Source of the DNA: Ruminimicrobiellum sp045223915
Lineage (GTDB): Bacteria; Elusimicrobiota; Endomicrobiia; Endomicrobiales; Endomicrobiaceae
Reading direction: 5' to 3'
Length of the DNA stretch: 22,041 bases
Assembly (NCBI GenBank): GCA_045223915.1
Contig: JBGUZU010000024.1
Location: forward strand, 1 to 22,041
The notes beneath the pieces are model-generated. The model had not been told where the DNA came from and did no database searches. It saw nothing but the letters and a program-made list of their open reading frames with translations. Shown here in pieces: positions 15,450-22,041 of the stretch; positions within the stretch are counted from its first letter, which is position 1, and each line of letters begins with the position of its first letter. A program made the translations under genes and the position numbers.

Positions 15450-15478
15450 ATCTTATGATTATATAATATTTACAGCAA
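15450..15478 (-). promoter_or_regulatory. Candidate promoter for glyA
   Basis: On the minus strand TTGCTG (15478-15473) and TAAGAT (15455-15450) are 17 bases apart, which places the start about 29 bases before the glyA ATG. Other TATAAT-like words overlap in this AT-rich stretch, so the exact -10 is uncertain. Confidence 0.4.
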
Positions 15479-15504
15479 AAAAAATAGGAAGATTTTTATT
15501 CTTC
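15477..15504 (-). terminator. Candidate terminator downstream of the membrane-protein operon
   Basis: In the minus direction a short stem, GAAGA/TCTTC, with a seven-base loop is followed, three bases after the stem, by eight U residues (complement of 15477-15484). The stem is only five pairs, so strength is doubtful. It lies 36 bases after the stop at 15540. Confidence 0.4.
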
Positions 15505-15539
15505 TCTTTATTTTTGTCCATGGTTCCATTGTTCCCTTT

Positions 15540-16343
15540 TCAGATTTCCTTTTTCTTTGTTAAAATTATTAATAAAAAAGTCCATAAAACAACAAACGGA
15601 ACACAAAAACATAAACTATTTATAATACTTCCGGTTTTAAACAAAATCCAAGAATTATGTTCATAGTGTATTTTATGCGGATTAATAATATTTAATGTTA
15701 TAGCTGACAAGAATGAATTTCTGTTATCTTTTTGTTTATACGAAGTATAAGCCATAATATATTTCTTATTTTCTCGTTTTAAATTAATATCCGTTGAAAA
15801 ACAAGTATCAAGTTCATATTCTGTTATACCTTTTTCTATCTTAAAATCCTGTTTAAAAATTATGCTATCTCTTAAATCTTTTTGATATATTTCAACTTGT
15901 GCATTATATTGTGCAAACAAAATTTGCAAATATTCTTGTTGTTGTTCAGTAGAAAGATTGCTATCTAATATAGATTTCGTAAGTTTTACAAGTTCTTTTT
16001 CATTCTTCAACTGCGAATTATAATATCCTAATTCATAATTTTTATTAGCTAAATTCCAAAATAATGCAGAAAGTGCAAAAATTAACAAAAAGTAATATAT
16101 AAAACTGATTTTTTTTCTACCTGTTATTGCCATACAAGATAAAAAACACACCCAAAACAATAAAAGGAAAGTGCAAGTTAACCATAAATAAATGTTAACT
16201 TTGTCCATGATAATCAAAAGTACTAAAGCTGTAATAAACAGTATTATATAAGAAAACAGAATCTGTTTTTTTTGTTTCATCTTTCTTTTTTTAACATTAT
16301 ATTCTTCTACCGGTTCTTCTTTTACTTGTTCTTGTGAATTCAT
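15540..16343 (-). CDS. Unknown four-helix membrane protein
   Basis: This is a 267-residue protein of no family I recognise. A charged cytoplasmic N-terminus (EEPVEEYNVKKRKMKQKK) is followed by three helices (about 27-46, 51-73 and 80-98). A hydrophilic domain of about 135 residues begins with a helical Lys/Glu/Gln-rich part. A last helix lies near 239-262, before a KKKEI end. The ATG has AGGAGG. It starts 18 bases after the stop of the 287-residue gene and is the third gene of that operon. With an even number of helices, the middle domain lies on the opposite side from the third loop: if the N-terminus is cytoplasmic, the large domain is periplasmic. Confidence 0.7.
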   Translation of the reverse strand: MNSQEQVKEEPVEEYNVKKRKMKQKKQILFSYIILFITALVLLIIMDKVNIYLWLTCTFLLLFWVCFLSCMAITGRKKISFIYYFLLIFALSALFWNLANKNYELGYYNSQLKNEKELVKLTKSILDSNLSTEQQQEYLQILFAQYNAQVEIYQKDLRDSIIFKQDFKIEKGITEYELDTCFSTDINLKRENKKYIMAYTSYKQKDNRNSFLSAITLNIINPHKIHYEHNSWILFKTGSIINSLCFCVPFVVLWTFLLIILTKKKEI

Positions 16344-16360
16344 TATTTATCCTCCTTTTT

Positions 16361-17224
16361 TTATCTTCTACTACCAAACCAATATGTTACTATGAATATA
16401 CCTAATATCCATTCAAGTATTGTTACCGCTTTGTAAATTGCCGAATCTTTTGGGAATATAAACTGTAATGATGCAAGTACAAGACCTGGTAATGCGAATG
16501 CAAACAATGCAAGTAAACACCAACCGATAACTTTAAATATTCCGATGACTTGTGCAAACTGTTCTGCTCGTACATCTTTTCTATAACTATCATAATTCAA
16601 TCTTTTATATTCTCTATCTTTCTCATTACATTCCAAATCCACACATGAATCAATGTATAACATAATATATTTTTCGGATAATGTTGGTTCTCTTTTTTCT
16701 TCTTCACAATGCATTTTAATTGTCTTTTGAATACTGATACATGCATCTCTAAACGGTCTGTATTTATTATGTCGATTTTGTATAAAATTATTATTAACAA
16801 CAAACCAATCATTATTTTTAGTTACACCGAATACAATACGGTTTTCACTTAAACTATTACAAAACATTTCCATATCAGCTTTAATTAATCTTACTGCATC
16901 ACTCTCTTTGAACATTCTATCCTTAATATTACTTGCATCTACACTCTTATCAAGAATAGGATAGTTTTTTAAATATTCCGGTACTTTATAACCTTTTGGT
17001 TTGTTTGGTATATAATAATGTCGCCACTCATGTTCTGTACTGGCATCAAAATCTTTATACCCGTATTTCCAATTACCTTCTTTACCGTATTCCTGTTTAC
17101 CCCTTCCTAAAAAAGAAATCCAATCGTATGCATAGTCAAATTGATATGTTTCTACTTGTAATTTTGCAAAAGCAAGTATAGGTAATAATGTCATCATTAA
17201 TATAAGTAATATTATTTTTTTCAT
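16361..17224 (-). CDS. Unknown signal-peptide protein with C-terminal two-helix module
   Basis: This is a 287-residue protein. A signal peptide (cleavage likely after LAFA, residue 20) leads to a periplasmic domain of about 205 residues rich in Tyr, Trp, Lys and Asp. It has several Cys (in MFCNS, DACIS, MHCEE and SCVDLEC) that could form disulfides. It ends in two helices (about 229-252 and 263-282) joined by FPKDSAIYK. The two-helix end aligns with that of the 121-residue protein at 17466-17831, where the joint reads VPEDSTIKR. I recognise no domain. The start follows AAAGGGGGGAG. It lies 14 bases after the 53-residue gene upstream and 17 before the membrane protein downstream, so the three form an operon. 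Confidence 0.7.
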   Translation of the reverse strand: MKKIILLILMMTLLPILAFAKLQVETYQFDYAYDWISFLGRGKQEYGKEGNWKYGYKDFDASTEHEWRHYYIPNKPKGYKVPEYLKNYPILDKSVDASNIKDRMFKESDAVRLIKADMEMFCNSLSENRIVFGVTKNNDWFVVNNNFIQNRHNKYRPFRDACISIQKTIKMHCEEEKREPTLSEKYIMLYIDSCVDLECNEKDREYKRLNYDSYRKDVRAEQFAQVIGIFKVIGWCLLALFAFALPGLVLASLQFIFPKDSAIYKAVTILEWILGIFIVTYWFGSRR

Positions 17225-17238
17225 TTTTTCTCCCCCCT

Positions 17239-17400
17239 TTAGATATTTTCTGTATCACCAACACCGAAAATTACTCTTTTGATAAAGATAAAAAATGCAA
17301 TTATCAAGACTAAAATCAAAAGTACTACAATCATAATTCCGGATAAAATAAACAACGGCTTAAACAAAGCAAACATCATCGAATCAAACTCTGTAAACAT
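17239..17400 (-). CDS. 53-residue single-helix membrane protein (first copy type)
   Basis: The product is 53 residues, with one long hydrophobic segment (about 15-40), then KRV and an acidic end. I place the start at 17400 because GGAGG lies eight bases before it. A longer in-frame start at 17445 lacks a ribosome binding site, lies inside the promoter and would read through the box at 17438-17454. It opens the operon leading to the 287- and 267-residue proteins. The equivalent position in the neighbouring operon is taken by another 53-residue single-helix protein (17881-18042). Their sequence similarity is weak and mainly hydrophobic. Confidence 0.65.
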   Translation of the reverse strand: MFTEFDSMMFALFKPLFILSGIMIVVLLILVLIIAFFIFIKRVIFGVGDTENI

Positions 17401-17431
17401 ATATAAACCTCCATTTTTCCTGCATAAATAA

Positions 17432-17454
17432 AGAATAATTGGCAAACTGTGACA
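17432..17454 (-). promoter_or_regulatory. 17-bp box and -10 for the 17239-17400 operon
   Basis: On the minus strand TGTCACAGTTTGCCAAT (17454-17438) is followed directly by TATTCT (17437-17432). The predicted start is near 17425, about 25 bases before the ATG. The box is identical in all 17 bases to the one at 18127-18143. It fills the place of a -35 element. Confidence 0.6.
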
Positions 17455-17465
17455 AAAAAAGCATT

Positions 17466-17831
17466 TTATCTGTTACGTTTATCGTTATATGCATCTAAAC
17501 AAATTAACCCTAAAGTTAGTACTGCAAAGATACCATTAGCTATATCCATTATTCTTTTTATTGTTGAATCTTCAGGAACATTTAAATATACAATAAGCCA
17601 TATAATTGCCGGAGATAGTAATACTAAAAGAATTAATCCCAACAAAGCAAAAAATTTAATTACATCAAATATCATTCGTGCATTTGAGTATTCTTGTATT
17701 TCTTCTTTTGCTGCAGATGTTCCCCATTCTTGTCTTTGATTAAATTGTTCCGAACCTTCTGCATAAATTGATATCGGTGTTATTACGGGTATCCACATAA
17801 AAAACATTATAATTAGAAGTATTTTTTTCAT
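17466..17831 (-). CDS. Small signal-peptide protein with two-helix module
   Basis: This is a 121-residue protein with a signal peptide (cleavage probably after IYA, residue 24). A short polar stretch (GSEQFNQRQEWGTSAAKEE) is followed by two helices (about 54-80 and 88-108) joined by VPEDSTIKR, and by a charged tail. The helix pair is related to the end of the 287-residue protein, so this looks like the same module without the large periplasmic domain. The layout (signal peptide plus two helices, about 100 residues) is also that of VirB2/TrbC pilins, but no conjugation genes are nearby and I do not favour that. The ATG has GGAGG. It follows the 53-residue gene at 17881-18042 by 49 bases. Confidence 0.65.
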   Translation of the reverse strand: MKKILLIIMFFMWIPVITPISIYAEGSEQFNQRQEWGTSAAKEEIQEYSNARMIFDVIKFFALLGLILLVLLSPAIIWLIVYLNVPEDSTIKRIMDIANGIFAVLTLGLICLDAYNDKRNR

Positions 17832-17880
17832 TTTTCCTCCATATTTATATTTTTTTATCTAGTTCAATTTCTGAAAGTAT

Positions 17881-18042
17881 TTATTCATCATGTTTTTCAA
17901 AATATTTTTCAACTTTTCTTTCATATCTTTTTTCCGTAAATAAATTTATAAAAAAAGATATGCCGAAAACTATTAAGATAAGTACAGAAAAAAGTCCTGC
18001 AAAATAAAGAGCTGCTAATAATATTTGAATATACAAATTCAT
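17881..18042 (-). CDS. 53-residue single-helix membrane protein (second copy type)
   Basis: The product is 53 residues: one hydrophobic helix (about 8-35) followed by a strongly charged tail (TEKRYERKVEKYFEKHDE). The start at 18042 is chosen because AAGGAG precedes it at good distance. Longer in-frame starts up to 18165 cross the promoter box and the inverted repeat. It is the first gene after the divergent regulatory region and leads into the 121-residue gene. The same length and position as the protein at 17239-17400 suggest matching roles, perhaps as an assembly or regulatory subunit for the two-helix proteins. Confidence 0.65.
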   Translation of the reverse strand: MNLYIQILLAALYFAGLFSVLILIVFGISFFINLFTEKRYERKVEKYFEKHDE

Positions 18043-18077
18043 ATAAATTCTCCTTAAAAATTTTACTTTCCAAAAGA

Positions 18078-18102
18078 AGTATACAATTGGCAAATTGTGA
18101 CA
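18078..18102 (-). promoter_or_regulatory. 17-bp box and -10 for the 17881-18042 operon
   Basis: On the minus strand TGTCACAATTTGCCAAT (18102-18086) differs at one base from the other two boxes. It is followed after two bases by TATACT (18083-18078). The predicted start is near 18071, about 29 bases before the ATG. With the box at 18127-18143 it forms an inverted repeat with a 24-base centre. Confidence 0.6.
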
Positions 18103-18126
18103 AAAGTTTTTAATAAATAAAAAAAA

Positions 18127-18150
18127 TGTCACAGTTTGCCAATATATACA
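18127..18150 (+). promoter_or_regulatory. 17-bp box and -10 for the helicase gene
   Basis: TGTCACAGTTTGCCAAT (18127-18143) is followed after one base by TATACA (18145-18150). The predicted start is near 18157, about 31 bases before the helicase ATG. Here the box points right, towards the helicase, the reverse of the other two copies. Confidence 0.6.
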
Positions 18151-18187
18151 TATAGGTGAGAGCAAAAATAAAAAAAGGGGATAAAAA

Positions 18188-19621
18188 ATGAATAAAATTG
18201 AAATTAATCAAGACTTTAGTAGAGCATTGGATGTTTTGTTAAACACAAAGGAAAATGTTTTTATTACAGGAAAAGCAGGTACCGGTAAAACAACATTTTT
18301 AAAGTTGGCAACAGAAGAGCTAAAAAAGAAGAATAAAAAGTTTGTAGTATTAGCAACAACAGGTGTTGCCGCATTAAATGCCGGTGGTCAAACAATACAC
18401 TCTTTTTTCCATTTTGGCAGAGATGTAAGTTATTCAAGAATTTATAAAGCAGATCCGTCACAAATAGCAAAGTACCAACATTTAGACACCATAATCATAG
18501 ATGAATCATCTATGTTAAGAGCAGATTTATTAGATTGTATAGATAAATTCTTAAGAATTAATGCATCTACCGAAGAAAAGAAAAAAATATCTTTTGCAGG
18601 TGTGCAAATGGTATTCATAGGAGATTTATACCAACTTCCCCCTGTTGTAAAAAATGATGAAACGGAACAATTTGCAGGTGAATTACCACAAAACGAAGAT
18701 GATATAATAAGTTTAATTACAGCTAAAAGAAGACCGAAAAAATATGATTCTTGTTACTTTTTAAGTTCTTTTTGTTTAAGAAAGAGTTTTTTACATATTA
18801 TAAACTTCAATAAAATTTACAGACAATCAGATGAACAATTTATAAACATATTAAACGATATGAGAGAAAATAACATCTCACAAAATGAAATAGATATATT
18901 AAACCAACAAACAACAATTGAAAATATTCCTTCTGTAATAAAATTAACAACTATGAATGAAACTGCCAATAATTATAACAGACAGGAATTACAAAAACTT
19001 AATAAAGCTACAGAACAAAATTTTTATGCAATAATTGAAGGAAACAGAGATAAAATAAAGCCTAACGATTACCCGACAGAACAAACAATAACCTTAAGAG
19101 TTGGTGCAAGAATTATGATGTTAATTAACGATCCGGACGGCAAATATATTAACGGAACTATGGGAACAGTTACAAGAATAAACATAAACAGACAATCTTT
19201 TTTTAATTCAACCATCACTGTTAAACTTGATAACGGACATACCATAAATGTGGCAAGGAACAAATGGACTATGTATGAAACTATTTGGAGTGAAAAGGAA
19301 CAAGATTATGTTAAAGTAGAAGTTGCAAGTTTCAAGCAATATCCAATAAGGTTGGCATGGGCTATAACAATACATAAAAGTCAAGGTAAAACTTTTGATA
19401 AAATACTGGTGGATTTAGGGACAAAAGGTGCTTTTGCAAGCGGCCAAACTTATGTTGCAATTAGCAGATGCAGAAGTATGCAAGGTATAAATTTGGTTAT
19501 TCCAATACAATTAAAAGATATTATTGTTGATGATAAAATAAAACAATTATTAGAAGTTCAAGAAAAAATCAATCAGGTGTTAGAAGAAGATAAAAACTCT
19601 ATTTTTGAAGATGCGATTTAA
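18188..19621 (+). CDS. Pif1/RecD-like superfamily 1 DNA helicase
   Basis: This is a 477-residue ATP-dependent helicase and the only clear plus-strand gene. Walker A is GKAGTGKT (28-35), followed by the Pif1/RecD motif Ia region ATTGVAALNAGGQTIHSFF. Walker B is IIIDESSML (102-110) and motif III is GDLYQLPP (145-152). A middle segment with an INGTMGTV SH3-like insertion precedes the late motifs AWAITIHKSQGKTFDKI and YVAISRC. This matches compact bacterial Pif1-like helicases, which unwind DNA 5' to 3' and occur on chromosomes and mobile elements. No relaxase or nuclease domain is fused. The start has AAAAGGGGAT. It diverges from the small membrane-protein operons and shares their promoter box. 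A converging hairpin lies just after its stop. Confidence 0.88.
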   Translation: MNKIEINQDFSRALDVLLNTKENVFITGKAGTGKTTFLKLATEELKKKNKKFVVLATTGVAALNAGGQTIHSFFHFGRDVSYSRIYKADPSQIAKYQHLDTIIIDESSMLRADLLDCIDKFLRINASTEEKKKISFAGVQMVFIGDLYQLPPVVKNDETEQFAGELPQNEDDIISLITAKRRPKKYDSCYFLSSFCLRKSFLHIINFNKIYRQSDEQFINILNDMRENNISQNEIDILNQQTTIENIPSVIKLTTMNETANNYNRQELQKLNKATEQNFYAIIEGNRDKIKPNDYPTEQTITLRVGARIMMLINDPDGKYINGTMGTVTRININRQSFFNSTITVKLDNGHTINVARNKWTMYETIWSEKEQDYVKVEVASFKQYPIRLAWAITIHKSQGKTFDKILVDLGTKGAFASGQTYVAISRCRSMQGINLVIPIQLKDIIVDDKIKQLLEVQEKINQVLEEDKNSIFEDAI

Positions 19622-19636
19622 ATTTTTCTTTTACAG

Positions 19637-19674
19637 AACAACTATAACCACACTAAATTATGGCTGTAGTTGTT
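19637..19674. terminator. Hairpin between converging genes
   Basis: AACAACTATAACCA (19637-19650) and TGGCTGTAGTTGTT (19661-19674) form a 14-position stem with one mismatch and one G-U pair around a ten-base loop. It sits between the helicase stop and the stop of the minus-strand gene, which overlaps its right arm. Neither side has a strong U-run, so termination is likely but not certain. Confidence 0.55.
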
Positions 19675-20911
19675 ATATTATTTGATATTGATAAATTTGC
19701 ATTGTACTTATATCTTCCGTAACAATGTTTACATCTTTTACATGCTTTTGAATAGCAATCAATGTGTCAATATTTGGATGCCCATAAGTATTTGTTGTAC
19801 CTATAGATATAAAACAACTAAATATATTTAAATATAATTCCGGATGATAATTATTTCTTGAACAATGATGAGGAACTTGTACTATTTTTATTATATTCCA
19901 TAAATTCAATCTATTATAAAAATTTTTTAAGTTATCAAAGTTTTTTGTTGTTTCAAAATCTCCTGTATATAAACAGTTCAAATTGTTAATAGAACTACCA
20001 TAAAAGCAACATTTGTAACATTTTGATGACAATATACAATAATCATTCTGATAGTTGAATCCTGAAAAAACAGGCATAGAATAAGAATTATGATTACTCC
20101 CAAAAATTTCTGTATATATTTCTTTACATTTATTAACACCCATGTTTTCAGCTATCTGTTTTAACAATTCGAAATTTATATTATTACCAATATCCTCTAT
20201 ATTTTCTTTTTGTATCCCTTTTTCCTGTAATTTGTTTTGAAAATTGTAATCTTTATCATATAATTCTTTTACTTTTTCTATAAAAAATTTTGTAAAAATA
20301 TTTGTTTTATCTTTAATATTTAAATTATATGGAATATACAAAAAATCGTTAGAATATTTGGGAATTACATTATTATGACTTATAGCAAAGATTTTATCTC
20401 CATCATCAAGGCTAACAATAATAAAATCTTTACTATCATTTCTTTGTTCTTCTTCCCTAACTGAAATATATTTTATTTTTGTTCTAGGATTGTTATCTTT
20501 GTATGAATAAGCTTCATGTTTATTTGCTAATATCGATAATAAATTGTTACTGACGCTATCAATATTTCCTGTTGAATGATAGTTATATATAAATGACTCC
20601 AATATTTGCCCACTATTTAATTGAGGAAGAACTAATAACTGAACATTCGCATTTTTAAGTAAATAATCTATTCCGTTTGTATGATCGTTATGAAAATGAG
20701 ATATAAAAACAATATCTATTACTGGTTTTTCTTCTTTATCTTGTTGTTTTTTTAAATTATCTAAATAACAATCAATTCTTTTTTCTAAGATATTGTTATC
20801 TGTTACACTGCCACAATCATAAACAGCATTAAAATATTTTCCATTAGAACAAAGTTCTTCTGTATAAAAAGCGCCTTGACCTACAGGATGAATTATTCTT
20901 GTTAATTCCAT
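19673..20911 (-). CDS. ComEC-type metallo-beta-lactamase-fold hydrolase
   Basis: This is a 412-residue protein with the MBL metal site HFHNDH (His72, His74, Asp76, His77). Later ligands are YTGDFE (Asp318) and VPHHCSRNNYHP (His348/His349), and it ends with a GTTNTYGHP segment. VPHH-x-S and YGHP are the marks of the ComEC/Rec2 MBL group, but here the usual HHGS is HHCS. There is no membrane domain or signal peptide, so it is a soluble cytosolic protein. An insertion of about 150 residues separates the first and later motifs and carries a Cys-rich patch (Cys292, 298, 301, 302). Nuclease or phosphodiesterase activity is plausible by family but unproven. It starts four bases after the TPR gene, whose last codons carry its AAAGGAT ribosome binding site. 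Confidence 0.75.
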   Translation of the reverse strand: MELTRIIHPVGQGAFYTEELCSNGKYFNAVYDCGSVTDNNILEKRIDCYLDNLKKQQDKEEKPVIDIVFISHFHNDHTNGIDYLLKNANVQLLVLPQLNSGQILESFIYNYHSTGNIDSVSNNLLSILANKHEAYSYKDNNPRTKIKYISVREEEQRNDSKDFIIVSLDDGDKIFAISHNNVIPKYSNDFLYIPYNLNIKDKTNIFTKFFIEKVKELYDKDYNFQNKLQEKGIQKENIEDIGNNINFELLKQIAENMGVNKCKEIYTEIFGSNHNSYSMPVFSGFNYQNDYCILSSKCYKCCFYGSSINNLNCLYTGDFETTKNFDNLKNFYNRLNLWNIIKIVQVPHHCSRNNYHPELYLNIFSCFISIGTTNTYGHPNIDTLIAIQKHVKDVNIVTEDISTMQIYQYQII

Positions 20912-20915
20912 ATTT

Positions 20916-22041
20916 TTATCCTTTAGTTATTTTATTCAAATTTTCTTCTATTTCTTTTGCTTCTTTTTCTTTCCCTAATAACTTATAAATTTCTATTAGA
21001 CTATTGTATGAAGATATTTGTTTTTTATTTATTTTTATTGCTTTAACATATTGTTCTATAGCTTTATCATACTCTTTTATATATTTGTAAATATCTCCTA
21101 ATGTATCTATATAATTAGCATTATTAGGTTGTAATTCTAATGCTTTATTTATACTTCTTAATGCTTTTTCTTTGCTTATCTTATTTATACATAAATAACA
21201 ATAAGTTATTTGATTATATGTTGTTGCACTATATATTCCTAGATATTCTGCTTCTTCTATTGCTTTATTATAATCTTTAATTGCTTCTTCAGTTTTTCCT
21301 ATATTCATTAAAAAATGTGCTCTCAAATTATATAAACTAAAATCCCTCGGATTCCTTTTTATTGCTTTATTTAAACAATCTAAAGCCTCTTTGTCTTTTC
21401 CCAGTCTTCTCAAAAGGCCTGTTCTATGGACATATGGCCAAGGATGTGTCGGTTCAAATTCTATTGCCTTATCACAATCTTTAATTGCTTCTTCAGTTTT
21501 CTCCATACTTGTAAGGAGATTTATTCTCAATCTATATGTATAGTATGTTGGATTCATTTCTATTGCTTTATTTAAATCATCCAAAGCCTCTTTTGTTTTT
21601 CCTTTTCTTTCCAAAATGTACGCCCGACTTACATATAAACTAGAATTTCTCGGATTCCTTTTTATTGCTTTATTTAAATCATCCAAAGCCTCTTTTGTTT
21701 TTCCTTTTCTTTCCAAAAAGTGGGTTCTAGCTCTATATAAATCGGTATTTGTCGGTTCAAATTCTATTGCTTTATTATAATCTTTAATTACTTCTTCATA
21801 TTTTCCTATTTCTTCTAAAAATTTTGCTCTTCCAATATATAAAATATAATTTCTCGGATTCCTTTTTATTGCTTTATTTAAACAATCTAAAGCCTCCTTG
21901 TTTTTCCCAATTCTTCTCAAAAGGTCTACCTCAGCTACTACAGAAGTATGTATTGGATTAATTTCTATTGCTTTATTTAAATACTCCAAAGCCTCTTTTG
22001 TTTTTCCTCTTCTTTCCAAAATTTGTGCCTGTGCTTCATAT
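20916..22041 (-). CDS. TPR-repeat protein, open at the right edge
   Basis: The reading frame runs off the window. Codons between 22019 and 22041 continue the repeat (YEAQAQILERRGK), so the TTG at 22019 is not the start. The visible 375 codons hold about eleven tetratricopeptide units of 34 residues with the core GKTKEALDDLNKAI-x-x-NP. The last three are more diverged. No enzymatic domain or signal is seen in this part. TPR arrays are protein-binding scaffolds. The stop is four bases before the MBL gene, so both are made together and may work together, for example as sensor or scaffold and effector. That role is inference. Several units are nearly identical in DNA, so the array has expanded recently. 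Confidence 0.85.
   Translation of the reverse strand, partial: YEAQAQILERRGKTKEALEYLNKAIEINPIHTSVVAEVDLLRRIGKNKEALDCLNKAIKRNPRNYILYIGRAKFLEEIGKYEEVIKDYNKAIEFEPTNTDLYRARTHFLERKGKTKEALDDLNKAIKRNPRNSSLYVSRAYILERKGKTKEALDDLNKAIEMNPTYYTYRLRINLLTSMEKTEEAIKDCDKAIEFEPTHPWPYVHRTGLLRRLGKDKEALDCLNKAIKRNPRDFSLYNLRAHFLMNIGKTEEAIKDYNKAIEEAEYLGIYSATTYNQITYCYLCINKISKEKALRSINKALELQPNNANYIDTLGDIYKYIKEYDKAIEQYVKAIKINKKQISSYNSLIEIYKLLGKEKEAKEIEENLNKITKG
21562..21718 (-). repeat. Near-identical 102-bp DNA repeats within the TPR gene
   Basis: The 55 bases at 21562-21616 recur exactly at 21664-21718, an offset of 102 bases or 34 codons. Another shared segment (CTCGGATTCCTTTTTATTGC and onward) occurs at 21346, 21649 and 21853. 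These mark recent in-frame duplication of TPR units. Confidence 0.85.

Noticed and set aside
17401..17445. Longer start for the 53-residue protein at 17239-17400
   Set aside because: It would read through the promoter box and lacks a ribosome binding site, whereas GGAGG precedes 17400.
17466..17831. VirB2/TrbC-type pilin
   Set aside because: The signal peptide plus two helices fit, but no other conjugation or type IV secretion gene is present and the helices match the neighbouring 287-residue protein.
17438..18143. Sigma-54 promoter reading of the 17-bp box
   Set aside because: TGTCAC and TTTGCC recall the -24/-12 elements, but the second G of GG is replaced by T and the gap to GC is 8 bases, not 10.
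18043..18165. Longer start for the 53-residue protein at 17881-18042
   Set aside because: It crosses both promoter boxes. AAGGAG is positioned for the ATG at 18042.
22017..22019. TTG as start of the TPR protein
   Set aside because: The repeat continues in frame to the window edge and no ribosome binding site precedes the TTG.
1..22041. tRNA, rRNA, CRISPR array, transposase or integrase
   Set aside because: I looked for cloverleaf arms, regularly spaced identical repeats with unique spacers, and recombinase motifs, and saw none. The regular repeats at 21.3-22.0 kb are coding TPR units.

Overview
The window is an AT-rich piece of bacterial chromosome, read almost entirely from the minus strand. 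Positions 1 to about 15.4 kb are a conserved housekeeping backbone. Positions 15.5 to 22 kb look like an accessory region. Gram-negative architecture is suggested by several signal peptides and by a neighbouring TIGR03545/TIGR03546-type gene pair, a pair known from bacteria with outer membranes. The low GC, the spacer repeats and the gene content would suit an Elusimicrobiota-like host such as Endomicrobium or Elusimicrobium. That placement is my inference and is not proven by any marker here.

Backbone, in transcription order (right to left). glyA is followed by an RlmI-type rRNA methyltransferase. After a repeat-filled gap, a promoter at 12796-12824 starts a tightly packed run: hpt, ftsH, folE, folP, cdaA, a previously invisible 36-codon gene, an alpha-glucan phosphorylase and a HAD phosphatase. 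Most junctions overlap or are only a few bases apart; the exceptions are a 150-bp repeat spacer between folE and folP and a 30-bp gap before the phosphorylase gene. The run joins purine salvage, membrane proteolysis, folate synthesis, c-di-AMP synthesis and glycogen breakdown. The 36-codon gene overlaps cdaA by ATGA. It looks like only the membrane anchor of a CdaR/YbbR protein, in the place where cdaR normally lies. Further left are the TIGR03546/TIGR03545-type envelope pair, a lysine-rich secreted repeat protein (FAK motifs), and the start of another secreted protein that leaves the window.

Backbone spacers. The larger gaps are not random. Most hold a short hairpin with a three-base loop (often GC-TTT-GC), flanked by low-complexity arms that are roughly complementary to each other. 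The 657-bp gap at 800-1456 holds a larger inverted-repeat element with a REP-like hairpin and a strong terminator.

Accessory region. Two minus-strand operons each begin with a 53-residue single-helix membrane protein followed by a signal-peptide protein ending in a related two-helix module (P-K/E-D-S-A/T-I between the helices). One of them adds a further membrane protein. A divergent gene encodes a short Pif1/RecD-like helicase. All three transcription units carry the same 17-bp box (TGTCACARTTTGCCAAT), in the orientation of the gene and followed within 0-2 bases by a -10-like TATWCW. This points to a shared, probably undescribed regulon. The window ends with a TPR-repeat protein (open at the edge) coupled to a ComEC-type metallo-beta-lactamase-fold protein. 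I saw no tRNA, rRNA, CRISPR array, transposase or integrase.
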